The position numbers and the translations under genes were made by a program. This document shows, in pieces, positions 1-8,033 of a DNA stretch of 64,000 bases. The notes beneath the pieces are model-generated. The model worked only from the letters and a program-made list of their open reading frames with translations, was not told the DNA's origin and made no database searches. The stretch spans positions 11,029 through 75,028 of the forward strand of contig JBFLVJ010000008.1 in assembly GCA_040758595.1 (NCBI GenBank). Direction: 5' to 3'. Every line of letters begins with the position of its first letter. The stretch's first letter is position 1. Source of the DNA: Bilamarchaeum sp040758595. GTDB taxonomy: Archaea > Micrarchaeota > Micrarchaeia > Anstonellales > Bilamarchaeaceae.

Positions 1-187
1 ATGTATCTTCGATCTCTTTCTCCGCCCGGCTGATGTAATCGTCGGAAGCGCCGGAGAACGCTATCTTCAGCGTTATCGCGAGCTCGCAATCTCCCTTCGT
101 ACAAGTCGTCTCAGCGAATGAGAGCGGACTCAGGAGAATGATCAGGCCGGATATCCAGAGCATACGCACCGCGCAAGAACGATCCAT
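1..187 (-). CDS. Secreted protein, N-terminal fragment (runs off window)
   Basis: Partial gene: only the first 62 codons lie in the window, reading leftward from an ATG at 187. The protein starts MDRSCAVRMLWISGLIILL and has a basic stretch, a hydrophobic core and a small-residue exit (SFAE), so it looks like a signal peptide followed by an exported domain with two early cysteines (TCTKGDC). The family is not recognisable from this fragment. It starts 30 bp below the stop of the UbiD gene on the same strand, so it could be the last gene of that transcript. Confidence 0.6.
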   Translation of the reverse strand, partial: MDRSCAVRMLWISGLIILLSPLSFAETTCTKGDCELAITLKIAFSGASDDYISRAEKEIEDT

Positions 188-217
188 GGCCTGCTTTGAA
201 AGTGAAAATTAAAAAAA

Positions 218-1516
218 TCAGAGGTACTCTCCAGGATCTACCCTCTTCCACACAGCTTTCTCGAAATCCTTCTCCTTGCCCAGCGGCTTGGTGGCGTCTA
301 TTCCCATCTTGGCGGTGTCGCGCGTGACCGGGTCCGCGCTCGGATCCAGCGAAGAGCCCTTCTGCCCGCTCTTGATCATGACGTCCTTGTCGGCCTGCAC
401 CCTGGTGGCGATGGCCCACTCCACTGCCTGCATGTCATCCACGTCTATGTCGGCATCCACTATCACGACATGCTTGAGCGACTTGTGGCCTGCGAATGCG
501 GCTTCTATCGCCTTCTTTCCGTCGTCATCGTGTCTCTTCTTTATCGATACCACTGCGTGCAGCCAGGAGCATCCGCCGAATGTTATGTTGACGGCCTTGC
601 AATTGCAGACCTTGTTCACTTCGTCGAAGATGGTCGGCTCTCTGGGCATGCCCATGAGCACCTTGTGCTCGTTGCCTCCTGGCACCAGGACATGCCAGAT
701 CGCATCATCCCTGTGATACATCTTCGTGAGCCTCATGACCCGCTGCTTGCGCACGATGTCATAAGTCTCTGTCAGGTCCACGAACGGCCCTTCGTCATGC
801 ATCTCCCTGGTGAGCTTGCCCTCGAACGCGAATTCGCAGTCTGCCGGGACCTCTATCCCGTTGGACAGCCTCACGGTCTTCACCGGCGCGAGGGCGTCGG
901 CGAACTCCAATTCGTCCTGCCCCAGCTTGGACGAGATGGCGGCCGACAGGAGCACGTTGATGGGCGCACCCACAACGACAGCGACATCCAGTTCATTCCC
1001 GGCCCGCTCCATGAACTCATTGAGGTGCCTCGGCAGTATCCTCACGGCCACCCTGTCCTTGCCGATGACCATCATCCTGTGGAACGAGAGGTTGCGCCCC
1101 AGCTCCTTGTCATAGGCGATGACTATCGCGGAGGAGAGGTACGGACCGCCGTCCTTCTCTGCATGGAACGGTATCGGGAGGCACCCCAGATCGACCGAAT
1201 CGAGCCGGTTCTCCATCACCGGCGCCTGCGATTCGGGGACGGGTTCGGGTTTTGAGGGGTTGTTTATCGCATGGACGAGCTTCGGTATCAGCTCGCTTTT
1301 CCTTATCCCGAGATAATCGCACACCAGCTCCCTGGTGGAGAAGACGTTGCCGACGGCCGGGAACGCGGAACCCGAGACCTCCGGGACCAGCACCGGCGTG
1401 CCGTCCACCGCACGCATCAGCCCGGCCAGCTCCAGGTGCTTGGAGAGCTTCCTCTTCGCTACCTTCAGCCTGCCATCATCCTTCAGCCTATCGACGAATT
1501 CACGGAACGTCTTCAT
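218..1516 (-). CDS. ubiD: UbiD-family decarboxylase, probable anhydromevalonate phosphate decarboxylase
   Basis: 432 residues, the size of archaeal UbiD homologues. UbiD enzymes use prenylated FMN to decarboxylate unsaturated acids. The central part shows the family pattern of cofactor- and metal-binding segments (YLSSAIVIAYD, NLSFHRM, EFAFEGKL, EGPFVDLTETYD). The ATG at 1516 was chosen because it overlaps the ubiX stop as ATGA; the frame stays open upstream but only antisense to ubiX codons. Close neighbours are isopentenyl phosphate kinase and mevalonate kinase, and no quinone genes are seen. By analogy with the Aeropyrum pernix pathway I infer it decarboxylates trans-anhydromevalonate 5-phosphate to isopentenyl phosphate. 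Another UbiD substrate cannot be excluded. Confidence 0.85.
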   Translation of the reverse strand: MKTFREFVDRLKDDGRLKVAKRKLSKHLELAGLMRAVDGTPVLVPEVSGSAFPAVGNVFSTRELVCDYLGIRKSELIPKLVHAINNPSKPEPVPESQAPVMENRLDSVDLGCLPIPFHAEKDGGPYLSSAIVIAYDKELGRNLSFHRMMVIGKDRVAVRILPRHLNEFMERAGNELDVAVVVGAPINVLLSAAISSKLGQDELEFADALAPVKTVRLSNGIEVPADCEFAFEGKLTREMHDEGPFVDLTETYDIVRKQRVMRLTKMYHRDDAIWHVLVPGGNEHKVLMGMPREPTIFDEVNKVCNCKAVNITFGGCSWLHAVVSIKKRHDDDGKKAIEAAFAGHKSLKHVVIVDADIDVDDMQAVEWAIATRVQADKDVMIKSGQKGSSLDPSADPVTRDTAKMGIDATKPLGKEKDFEKAVWKRVDPGEYL

Positions 1517-2049
1517 GCCTTCCACCGTTTTCCGATGCCATGCTCCAGCCCGAGCTGGTCCAGCACCCTCGCGACTATGAAATCGATGAGGTCGTCGACG
1601 CTCTTTGGCCTGCCGTAGAATCCCGGCGATGCCGGAAGCACCACTCCGCCGGCGAGCGTCACCCTCTCCATGTTCTTTATGGTTATCAATGAGTATGGGG
1701 TCTCCCTGAGGACAAGTATCAGTTTCCTCCTCTCCTTGAGCGCGACCTCGGCCGCCCTTGTGATGAGGGTGTCTCCGACGCCATTGGCGATCTCGCCGAG
1801 CGTCTTGAGCGAGCAGGGTATCACGACCACCGCGTCGGCGGGATTGGAGCCTGATGCGAAGGGGCAACTGAAATCCCTCTCGCTAAAGTCCGCTTCCGGC
1901 AGTGCTGCGCCCTCGGCTCTCGCCACTTCCCTCGCCCCTGAGCTGGCCACGACGCTAACCTCCACGCCTTCCATGCCTTTGAGGACAGAGGCGAGCCTGT
2001 GGCCGTATTCCAGCCCCGAGGCTCCGGTGATGGCTACGAGGATGCGCAT
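1513..2049 (-). CDS. ubiX: UbiX-type flavin prenyltransferase
   Basis: 178 residues. UbiX joins dimethylallyl phosphate to FMN, making the prenyl-FMN that UbiD needs. The start shows the Rossmann-like FMN site (MRILVAITGASGLEYGHRLA), then FASGSNPADAVVVIPCSLKTLGEIANG and a C-terminal RETPYSLITIKNM segment, all typical of the family. The stop overlaps the ubiD start by 4 nt, so the two are translationally coupled and form the expected enzyme/cofactor-maker pair. A TTTATTAA box at 2072-2079 lies 23-30 nt above the ATG, suggesting a leaderless transcript. Confidence 0.92.
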   Translation of the reverse strand: MRILVAITGASGLEYGHRLASVLKGMEGVEVSVVASSGAREVARAEGAALPEADFSERDFSCPFASGSNPADAVVVIPCSLKTLGEIANGVGDTLITRAAEVALKERRKLILVLRETPYSLITIKNMERVTLAGGVVLPASPGFYGRPKSVDDLIDFIVARVLDQLGLEHGIGKRWKA

Positions 2050-2147
2050 ACCCTGCTAGTCTGGGACAAACTTTTATTAATCTTATCCCCCTTGATTTAG
2101 GTCCCCATGCATAAACCGGTGTCTGCCGGTAAAAAGAAGTGGTTGCC

Positions 2148-2264
2148 ATGTTCGGATGGATATTGAAGACAAACTGGGATATCGACCGGATCTCCAGAGC
2201 GTACAGGATGAAGAAGAAGAAGGATGCCTCCCTATGCCTAGATGAGGAGGCCAAGCTGCGGTGA
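2148..2264 (+). CDS. Possible small basic protein (38 aa)
   Basis: A short open frame reading MFGWILKTNWDIDRISRAY and then a Lys-rich stretch, ending LDEEAKLR. It sits alone between the ubiX promoter and isopentenyl phosphate kinase. The mixed hydrophobic/basic start and acidic end look protein-like, but the ribosome site is weak (GAAGTGG) and no family is recognised. It could equally be untranslated sequence. Confidence 0.3.
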   Translation: MFGWILKTNWDIDRISRAYRMKKKKDASLCLDEEAKLR

Positions 2265-2297
2265 GCAATTAAATTACCTTCCTGTTTATCCTTTTTT

Positions 2298-3053
2298 ATG
2301 AAGATACTCAAGCTCGGCGGCAGCGCCATCACCGACAAGAAAGGCTATCGCAAGGCGAGGCCGTCCGCCATCAAATCCCTGGCCGAAGCCGTCGCCAAGC
2401 TTTGGCGCAAGGGCGTCCGGGACCTGGTCATCGTCCACGGCGCGGGCTCCTTCGGCCATGCACTGGTGATAAAGCACGGCCTTCAGGATGGGGTGAAGAA
2501 CACCTCGGAGAAGCTCGGCTTCGCCGACACCCATGCGGCCTGCAGCGAGCTCTCGCTGATGCTCGTCGAAGCGCTCATAGATAACGGGGCCCCGGCTATC
2601 TCCATACCGCCCGCCGCGATAGTGACGCTCAAAGACAAGCGCATATCCTCATTCGACACCAAGCTCGTCAACGACTATCTGGATTCGGGTTACCTCCCTG
2701 TCCTCTACGGCGACATGGCGCCCGATTCGGTGCTAGGAGGCTACCCTTGCTCCGGCGACCAGATCGTCTCCTATCTGGGCAAGGGCGCGGAGATGATCGT
2801 CCTCGCGAGCGACGTGGATGGGGTGCTGGACGACAAAGGCCAGGTCATCCCTTCCATCAGCCGCTACAACCTGGAGGAGGTCTCAAAACACCTCAAGCAT
2901 ACCGAGAACGACGTCACCGGTGGCATGCGGGGCAAGATAGAAGAGCTGCTGGGCCTGGGCACTACATCATACATAGTGAACGCCAAGAAACCCGAGCGCA
3001 TACTCTCCCTTTTCGAAGGCAAAGAGGCGCCCTGCACCCGGATAGATGGCTGA
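2298..3053 (+). CDS. ipk: Isopentenyl phosphate kinase
   Basis: 251 residues, amino acid kinase fold. It phosphorylates isopentenyl phosphate to isopentenyl diphosphate, the last step of the archaeal mevalonate route. Visible family marks are the N-terminal KLGGSAITDK glycine loop, the GAGSFGH motif whose histidine binds the substrate phosphate and separates IPK from other kinases of this fold, and the SGDQIVSYL/ASDVDGVL and VTGGMRGKI nucleotide-side motifs. A TATA-like AATTAAATTA (2267-2276) is centred 27 nt above the ATG, so the mRNA is probably leaderless. It diverges from ubiX/ubiD. Confidence 0.95.
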   Translation: MKILKLGGSAITDKKGYRKARPSAIKSLAEAVAKLWRKGVRDLVIVHGAGSFGHALVIKHGLQDGVKNTSEKLGFADTHAACSELSLMLVEALIDNGAPAISIPPAAIVTLKDKRISSFDTKLVNDYLDSGYLPVLYGDMAPDSVLGGYPCSGDQIVSYLGKGAEMIVLASDVDGVLDDKGQVIPSISRYNLEEVSKHLKHTENDVTGGMRGKIEELLGLGTTSYIVNAKKPERILSLFEGKEAPCTRIDG

Positions 3054-3920
3054 TCAGGCGAGTCTTCCGGCCAGGCAGGCTCCGAGCGCGACCGCTCCGA
3101 CTATGAACGCGGATCCGCATCCGCTTCCCACCCAGCGCTCTTTCTCAGCGGCGCTGTCGAAACGTTCGATATCTCCCAGGCCGCCGTTGCCGACCTTCAT
3201 CATCTCGCCTGCGTTGAGATTGACCGTCTCGGAGGAGAGGTCTGTTATCTGCACATCCCCTCCGACGACCTTGATCTCTGCCTCCCGCATCATCTCATCG
3301 TAGTAGACAGAGAATGCGGTGCCCTTGACGCCAGCTACGGAGACCCGGGTGTGGACCTCGAACTTCGTCCCATCTCTCTTAGTGACGTCGGAATATATGG
3401 CGCCCTTTATCAGCTCGAGGACCACAGAGAACGTGCTCTTATCCTCAAGCTTCTGCAGCTCGGTGAGGTCCAGCGTGGTATCCCCATCCAGGTATATCTT
3501 GCAGTCATCATCGAGCAGTATCGTTGCGGTTGAGCCATAGCCGGTGCGGACGCTGTACCCCTGGCCGAGCGGTATCTTGCTAGCGACCTTCACCCAGCTC
3601 CCTCCCGGAGCCATCACATAGACCTCCCCGGAGTATCGGGCCAGATTCGCCCCTTCGGGCTGCATCATGCCGCCTTGACCTACGCCGACGACCGTTTCTC
3701 CTCCTTCGTAGGGGCAGTAACACACGCAGGGCTCGCCCTGCGGGCATTCGCAGGATACATAGGCCCCTGCGGATTCGCTGTACTCTCCCGAGCAGTCGAT
3801 GGTGCAGGGGATGCCGTCTATCCCTCCGCAAAGGAAACAATCATCGGCTCCCGCCGGACAGCCTCCGGCGAAAACGCTTCCCGAGAAAACCAGCCAGATA
3901 AGGAATGTCGGGCTTCTCAT
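3054..3920 (-). CDS. Exported FecR-domain protein
   Basis: 288 residues from the ATG at 3920. A signal peptide (MRSPTFLIWLVFSGSVFAGG) is followed by a Cys-rich segment with about ten cysteines (residues 20-65) and then a FecR-type domain (PLGQGYSVRTGYGSTATILLDD ... TRVSVAGVKGTAFSV ... LNAGEMMKV). A hydrophobic C-terminal helix (AFIVGAVALGACLAG) may anchor it outside the cell membrane. FecR domains in archaea occur in surface proteins; the role here is unknown. A TTTATAAT box near 3942-3949 gives a leaderless start. The stop abuts that of isopentenyl phosphate kinase on the other strand. Confidence 0.75.
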   Translation of the reverse strand: MRSPTFLIWLVFSGSVFAGGCPAGADDCFLCGGIDGIPCTIDCSGEYSESAGAYVSCECPQGEPCVCYCPYEGGETVVGVGQGGMMQPEGANLARYSGEVYVMAPGGSWVKVASKIPLGQGYSVRTGYGSTATILLDDDCKIYLDGDTTLDLTELQKLEDKSTFSVVLELIKGAIYSDVTKRDGTKFEVHTRVSVAGVKGTAFSVYYDEMMREAEIKVVGGDVQITDLSSETVNLNAGEMMKVGNGGLGDIERFDSAAEKERWVGSGCGSAFIVGAVALGACLAGRLA

Positions 3921-3956
3921 GCCGAGCCATCTGCGGCTATGATTATAAACCTCGTC

Positions 3957-4640
3957 ATGGCTCAATCAGATATGGCCAATAAGAGGGCGCTAGAGAGGAT
4001 GGGCTGGATGCTCGACCAGATGGAAAAAGAGGCCCGCAAGCGCGACGCGCCGGTCTTCCGCGCCGAGGATTCGACCAAGGATACCCCATTCACCATCCTC
4101 GTATTCACCATGCTCTCTGCCCGCACCAAGGACAGCGCCACGACCGATGCGGTCGCCCGGCTCTTCAAAAAAGCCAAGACCCCCGGACAAATCGCCTCGC
4201 TCGGAGCTCGCGAACTAGAGGAGCTCCTCTACGGGGTCGGTTTCTACCGCGTTAAAGCCAAGAACCTCATCGCCATATCAAAAGCCATCGATGGGCTCGG
4301 TGCGGTCCCTGACACTCTTGAGGGGTTGATGTCGCTCCCGGGAGTCGGGAGGAAGACCGCGAACATCGTGCTCGCCCGTGCATTCGGGAAGAACACGCTA
4401 GGAGTGGATGTCCATGTCCACAGGATAAGCAACCGGCTAGGGATGGTCAAGACGAAGAAACCCGAGGAGACCGAGCGCGCCCTTTTGCGCATCGTCCCCG
4501 AGCGCTACATCCGCAGCCTCAACCGGGATTTCGTGGCGTTCGGCCAGACGGTCTGTCTTCCTAGGAACCCGAAGTGCGATATCTGCCCGATACGCGGGCT
4601 CTGTGAGCGGGTGGGCCTCAGCTTGAGACGACGGTCGTGA
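3957..4640 (+). CDS. nth: Endonuclease III (DNA glycosylase/AP lyase)
   Basis: 227 residues. It removes oxidised pyrimidines from DNA and nicks the abasic site in base excision repair. The helix-hairpin-helix LPGVGRKTAN holds the catalytic lysine (about K133) and GVDVHVHR the catalytic aspartate (about D151). The C-terminus has the 4Fe-4S set C-X6-C-X2-C-X5-C (about C200, C207, C210, C216). The ATG at 3957 was chosen; one at 3972 (MANKRALERMGW) is possible. The frame is open further upstream but that part is antisense to the FecR gene. Its 3' end overlaps mevalonate kinase by 23 nt, tail to tail. Confidence 0.95.
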   Translation: MAQSDMANKRALERMGWMLDQMEKEARKRDAPVFRAEDSTKDTPFTILVFTMLSARTKDSATTDAVARLFKKAKTPGQIASLGARELEELLYGVGFYRVKAKNLIAISKAIDGLGAVPDTLEGLMSLPGVGRKTANIVLARAFGKNTLGVDVHVHRISNRLGMVKTKKPEETERALLRIVPERYIRSLNRDFVAFGQTVCLPRNPKCDICPIRGLCERVGLSLRRRS

Positions 4641-5520
4641 ACGCGGCCACATTCGCCTTGCCCAGGGCATCTGCTATCTTCTTCGCATGCTCCTTGTCGC
4701 GCGCGAGGGCGATGCAGCAGCCTCCGCCCCCTCCGCCTGTGAGTTTCGCGCCCAGCGCCCCTTCCTTGAGCGCCATTTTGACGATGGCGTCGTTGCGTTC
4801 GTCAGAGACCCCGAGTTCCGAGAGCAGCTTCTGGTTGGCGTTCATGAGGGCGCCTATCTCGTCGAGCTTGCCCTTCTCCACGAACTTCCTGCCCTCCTCG
4901 GCTATCTTGTAGTATTCGTCCATGAGCTGCCTGAACTCGCTCTCATCGGCCTCCTTGAACTTCCTGACGGCCTCTATCATCTTGGGCGTGGGGCTGTTCT
5001 TGCCGGTCATGGCCACCACGAAATCGAGTGGCCGCACGAGCTCGAGCTTCACGAACTTGCTCTCCAGCGGGCTGTTTCCCCTGGTGAACTCTATCACGCC
5101 CCGGTGGGTCGCGATGTAGTTGTCCACGCCGCTCGGATTCCCATGGAAAGCCTTCTCGCCTTCGTATGCATGCTTGTTCACATCATCCGGTGTGAGAGCG
5201 ATGCCTTTGTCCTTGGCGAACGCCCTGACCATGGCCACGCAGAACGCAGAGGACGAGCCGAGGCCCCCCTGGGTCGGCAGGTCGCCGCCCAGCATCACCT
5301 CGTACTTGTCATGTACGCCCATGGAGGCCAGGACGTTCTCTATCGCCCTGATGCTAAGCTCCTCCGATACCTTGTGGTCCGTCACAATGGCGTTCTTCTC
5401 GGCCTTCCTCACTTCCACATCGCATGTCTTGGATATCGCAGCCGCTATCGACGGCGCGCCGTAGACCACGAAATGCTCTCCGAATATGATTATCTTCCCG
5501 TGTCCTTCTCCTTTGGTCAT
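4618..5520 (-). CDS. mvk: Mevalonate kinase
   Basis: 300 residues, GHMP kinase fold. It phosphorylates mevalonate at C5. Motif 1 at the N-terminus (HGKIIIFGEHFVVYGAPSIA), the glycine/serine ATP loop GGLGSSSAFCVA, the NPSGVDNYIATHRG segment with the likely catalytic Asp, and the C-terminal KLTGGGGGGCC motif are all present. The start has a GGTGA site 6 nt upstream (GGTGAaacaccATG) and lies 6 nt below the stop of the DUF2666-like gene, so the two are co-transcribed. With HMG-CoA reductase, UbiD and isopentenyl phosphate kinase in the same window it supports a working isoprenoid route. Confidence 0.95.
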   Translation of the reverse strand: MTKGEGHGKIIIFGEHFVVYGAPSIAAAISKTCDVEVRKAEKNAIVTDHKVSEELSIRAIENVLASMGVHDKYEVMLGGDLPTQGGLGSSSAFCVAMVRAFAKDKGIALTPDDVNKHAYEGEKAFHGNPSGVDNYIATHRGVIEFTRGNSPLESKFVKLELVRPLDFVVAMTGKNSPTPKMIEAVRKFKEADESEFRQLMDEYYKIAEEGRKFVEKGKLDEIGALMNANQKLLSELGVSDERNDAIVKMALKEGALGAKLTGGGGGGCCIALARDKEHAKKIADALGKANVAAFTTVVSS

Positions 5521-5526
5521 GGTGTT

Positions 5527-6300
5527 TCACCCTTTGGGTTTCCTGCCCCTCGTTTTCGGGGGTTTTATGTCCGGATAAGCGTCAGTGAGCATGCCCGGGG
5601 TCGCATAGGGCGGATAGCCGAGCGTCTCGAGCGATTTGCACACCAGATAAGCCTTCCCGCCATCAAGCTTCGGCTCTAGCGCCTTCAGCATGGCCGCGGC
5701 ATTGTTGAAGGATTTCCTCATGCCCTTGGTCACTGAAGCCACCGTCGCGTCATCCTTCTCCACCCCGGCGAAATCGAATCCCTTGTTCACCGCGGTGTGG
5801 TTGACTCCGCTGAGGATTCCGGAGACCTCGTAATCCTTCACGTTCTCCAGGCCCAGCTTCTTTATGGCGATCCATTTCCCGTATTTGCCGATGAATCCGA
5901 TGAAATCATCCACTCCCTCATCCACGGGCTTCGCATCGTTTGAGCCGGCCTTGAATGCTATTCCTGCCTTGGCCAGCAGCCTGTTCATAAGATAGCTCTC
6001 TGCCGCCGGCATGAGTTTGGGGTCCTTGAGCGCCTTCCCGAGGGCGTCCTTTATGTCTCCTGGCTTGTTCGCTTCAAGGAAATCATAGACCGCGGCGAGC
6101 CCTTTCCCGGATATCTTCGCGAAACCATCCACGGCATCCGTATCGATTCCGGAGAACCTGAAGGCGTGGGGTTCCACCTTCTCGCTCACGTAAGCGAGCG
6201 CTGCGGCCACATCCTTCTCGCTCTTCCCGCTCAGGTCGAATCTGATGCCCAGCTTGAAGTCCTTGTACTGTCCGGTGAATATAATCTCGTCCTTTTCCAT
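5527..6300 (-). CDS. DUF2666-like protein
   Basis: 257 residues, soluble, ending in a basic tail (KPPKTRGRKPKG). The N-terminal FTGQYKDFKLGIRF and the mid-protein FIGKYGKWIAIKKL are internal repeats, each followed by helical sequence, which resembles archaeal DUF2666 proteins; I recall that family rather than having searched for it. The function is unknown. The ATG at 6300 follows GGGAGGGGAACG. It is the first gene of a two-gene unit with mevalonate kinase, but no mechanistic link to isoprenoids is evident. Confidence 0.7.
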   Translation of the reverse strand: MEKDEIIFTGQYKDFKLGIRFDLSGKSEKDVAAALAYVSEKVEPHAFRFSGIDTDAVDGFAKISGKGLAAVYDFLEANKPGDIKDALGKALKDPKLMPAAESYLMNRLLAKAGIAFKAGSNDAKPVDEGVDDFIGFIGKYGKWIAIKKLGLENVKDYEVSGILSGVNHTAVNKGFDFAGVEKDDATVASVTKGMRKSFNNAAAMLKALEPKLDGGKAYLVCKSLETLGYPPYATPGMLTDAYPDIKPPKTRGRKPKG

Positions 6301-6360
6301 CGTTCCCCTCCCGGGATAGTAGGATTTGAGAGGCATCAATAAAAATCCATCCGGTCTAAT

Positions 6361-6490
6361 CAGTTCTCAGTTTCCAATAGAACGCAAGGCATTCTATGGA
6401 CCAGCGAAACGTTTATCGTTTCGCCCGGTCGTGTTTCGAGTTCAGTCTGTCTTCGACAAGACTCAGGACCCGGAACGCTAGACGCTTTTC
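6361..6490 (+). repeat. Hairpin-rich tract before tRNA-Thr
   Basis: No gene. A perfect inverted repeat GCGAAACG-5 nt-CGTTTCGC spans 6404-6424, a 6-bp one (ATAGAA/TTCTAT) lies just before it, and GTC/GAC-rich sequence follows at 6445-6462. It ends in a copy of the dispersed ACCCGGAAC-type repeat (6461-6480). The combination of hairpins and this repeat recurs between atpB and atpD. Confidence 0.6.
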
Positions 6491-6601
6491 GCCCCTGTAG
6501 CGCAGTGTCCCCGAGACCCGTAACCGGGAACGGGAGACGCGCCATGGTAGCGCGCGTCCTTGGTAAGGACGAGGTCCCGAGTTCAAATCTCGGCGGGGGC
6601 T
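6491..6601 (+). tRNA. tRNA-Thr(GGT) with 37-nt D-loop insertion
   Basis: Acceptor stem GCCCCTG (6491-6497) pairs with CGGGGGC (6594-6600); discriminator T at 6601. The anticodon stem CGTCC/GGACG encloses TTGGTAA with anticodon GGT (6562-6564). The T arm CCGAG-TTCAAAT-CTCGG is standard. The D stem GCGC (6500-6503)/GCGC (6550-6553) is normal, but its loop holds about 37 extra nt. Removing 6506-6542 leaves the ordinary loop AGCATGGTA. The insert folds by itself (GTC-CCCG/CGGG-A-GAC around CCCG-TAAC-CGGG), contains the dispersed repeat unit and ends in a third GCGC. It may be an intron at an unusual site. Confidence 0.9.
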
Positions 6602-6610
6602 TCTCTAAAT

Positions 6611-6640
6611 GTTACGGGTTCTGGGTTTCGGGTCTGTCTT
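6611..6640 (-). repeat. Dispersed ACCCGAAAC/ACCCGGAAC-type repeat, inverted copy
   Basis: Read on the minus strand this gives AGACCCGAAACCCAGAACCC and then GTAAC, the same unit set as at 6461-6480 and inside the tRNA-Thr insert but in the opposite orientation. The tRNA gene is therefore bracketed by copies of the repeat. Confidence 0.6.
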
Positions 6641-6649
6641 AACTAAGAA

Positions 6650-7951
6650 TCAGCTGGAAACGCTGCGATGGAGGCTGTCGATGGCCTTCATGAGCACGTA
6701 CATCATCTGGAAGTGCATCCGCATCAGGCTCTCTTTGCGCCAGATGTGTTTCTCCGGGCCGCCCATGACCTCATGATAAGCGTCAGCCAGGTTCCTGAGG
6801 GCATCTTCACAGACTGTCGTTCCGCTCCCATACGCGCGCAGCAGGCCCGACATCTGAGCCCTTCCATCTGCGGTCAGGGTCCCTTCATTGGCCATTTGAT
6901 CGCGGTGCAGTTCCTGGACCATGACCCTTGCCGGGTGGTCCAGCTCACGGCATGCGTTCCTCAGCGCTATTATCTCACCGCTAGTGAAAACCCCTTCGTT
7001 CCTGATGTCTACTAGCCGGTGGTATTCGCTTGTCCCCCTCAGGAGTTCGACGACCTCCGCATACCGCTCAGGGATGGCGGCATCGTCCTCCACGAACACG
7101 TTCTCGTAAATCTCATGGGCGATCCTCCTGACCGCCGGATCCTTGATGGCATCGAATCCCGCTCCACCCTGCCTGAGCCTTTCGGGCGCATATCCGAGCT
7201 GCTTGCTTGCTATCCTTCTCTCCAGGGCCGCAATCAAATCCTCTCCGCTCAGGCCGGCAGGCACCTGTAGGGTGGTCTCCTCGTCGTATGTGAACGAAAG
7301 GGAATGATATACGTTCTCCTTGGAGATCCCCTTGAGCTCCCCGTCGAATGTGAGCCGCCTCGCATCGAGCTCCTCCTGGCTCACACCGAGTTTTTCGATC
7401 GAAGGCGGACTGAAGCATTCGAACCTACGGGTCTTGGCCTTTTGCGCTTCAGCCGTAGATTCAGGGCCTATGACGCCGAGCGCCTCGAGCCTCCCCTCTA
7501 TCGCGCCTTCCGGGTCGTCGCTATCTAGGACAGCCCTGCTCACCGGCAGGGTCTTCGTCTCTCTGCCATCGAGCGGTATTATCGTGAATGACGTTCCAGC
7601 GGGCGTCTTCTTGTCGATCCGGACCTTATACGCCCCGGATTTGCGGAGCACGCTCTCCACGAGCAATTGCTCCACCGGTTTCTCGAGAACCGGGCGGCTT
7701 GGCGCGATCCTCCCTATCCGGATCATGGATTCTGCCCGGGCGATTATCATCCCCTGGAATCTGGCTTTCGCCTCCTTGGCCTGGATGAGTTCCCCGACCG
7801 CTTCCTTTATTACGTTGCTGTGGAACAGCTGCTCCTCTTTACCGAGAGGCAATCTGAGCATGCCTGCGGCTAGGGGCCCTCTCCCTGCGAACCCTCGGTT
7901 GGGCAAGGGTCTCTGACCCGTCTTGAGCTGCCGGCTTTCCTGTTTCATCAT
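6650..7951 (-). CDS. Uncharacterised soluble protein
   Basis: 433 residues from the ATG pair at 7946-7951 (MMKQESRQLKTGQRPLPN). There is no signal peptide or membrane helix and almost no cysteine. Residues 40-90 look helical and charged, the middle (about 95-230) is mixed alpha/beta, and the last 200 residues are strongly helical (IAHEIYENVFVEDDAAIPERYAEVVELL). I recognise no family. The gene stands alone between tRNA-Thr and a zinc-ribbon gene. Codon use is like the neighbouring genes, so it is likely an expressed lineage-specific protein. Confidence 0.75.
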   Translation of the reverse strand: MMKQESRQLKTGQRPLPNRGFAGRGPLAAGMLRLPLGKEEQLFHSNVIKEAVGELIQAKEAKARFQGMIIARAESMIRIGRIAPSRPVLEKPVEQLLVESVLRKSGAYKVRIDKKTPAGTSFTIIPLDGRETKTLPVSRAVLDSDDPEGAIEGRLEALGVIGPESTAEAQKAKTRRFECFSPPSIEKLGVSQEELDARRLTFDGELKGISKENVYHSLSFTYDEETTLQVPAGLSGEDLIAALERRIASKQLGYAPERLRQGGAGFDAIKDPAVRRIAHEIYENVFVEDDAAIPERYAEVVELLRGTSEYHRLVDIRNEGVFTSGEIIALRNACRELDHPARVMVQELHRDQMANEGTLTADGRAQMSGLLRAYGSGTTVCEDALRNLADAYHEVMGGPEKHIWRKESLMRMHFQMMYVLMKAIDSLHRSVSS

Positions 7952-8033
7952 TACCACTGGGGGACATCGATGCCTGTATATCTTGTGGTAATCCTTATAT
8001 TTAAATGTTCGCAATCCGCCCTCAGCAAGGATA

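Noticed and set aside
1517..1867. Extended N-terminus for the UbiD gene
   Set aside because: The added 117 codons are out-of-frame reading of ubiX and contain no family sequence. The ATGA overlap gives a natural start at 1516.
4687..5679. 330-codon frame on the plus strand opposite mevalonate kinase
   Set aside because: It is antisense to an intact kinase with all motifs. It has the same shadow composition as other frames opposite real genes.
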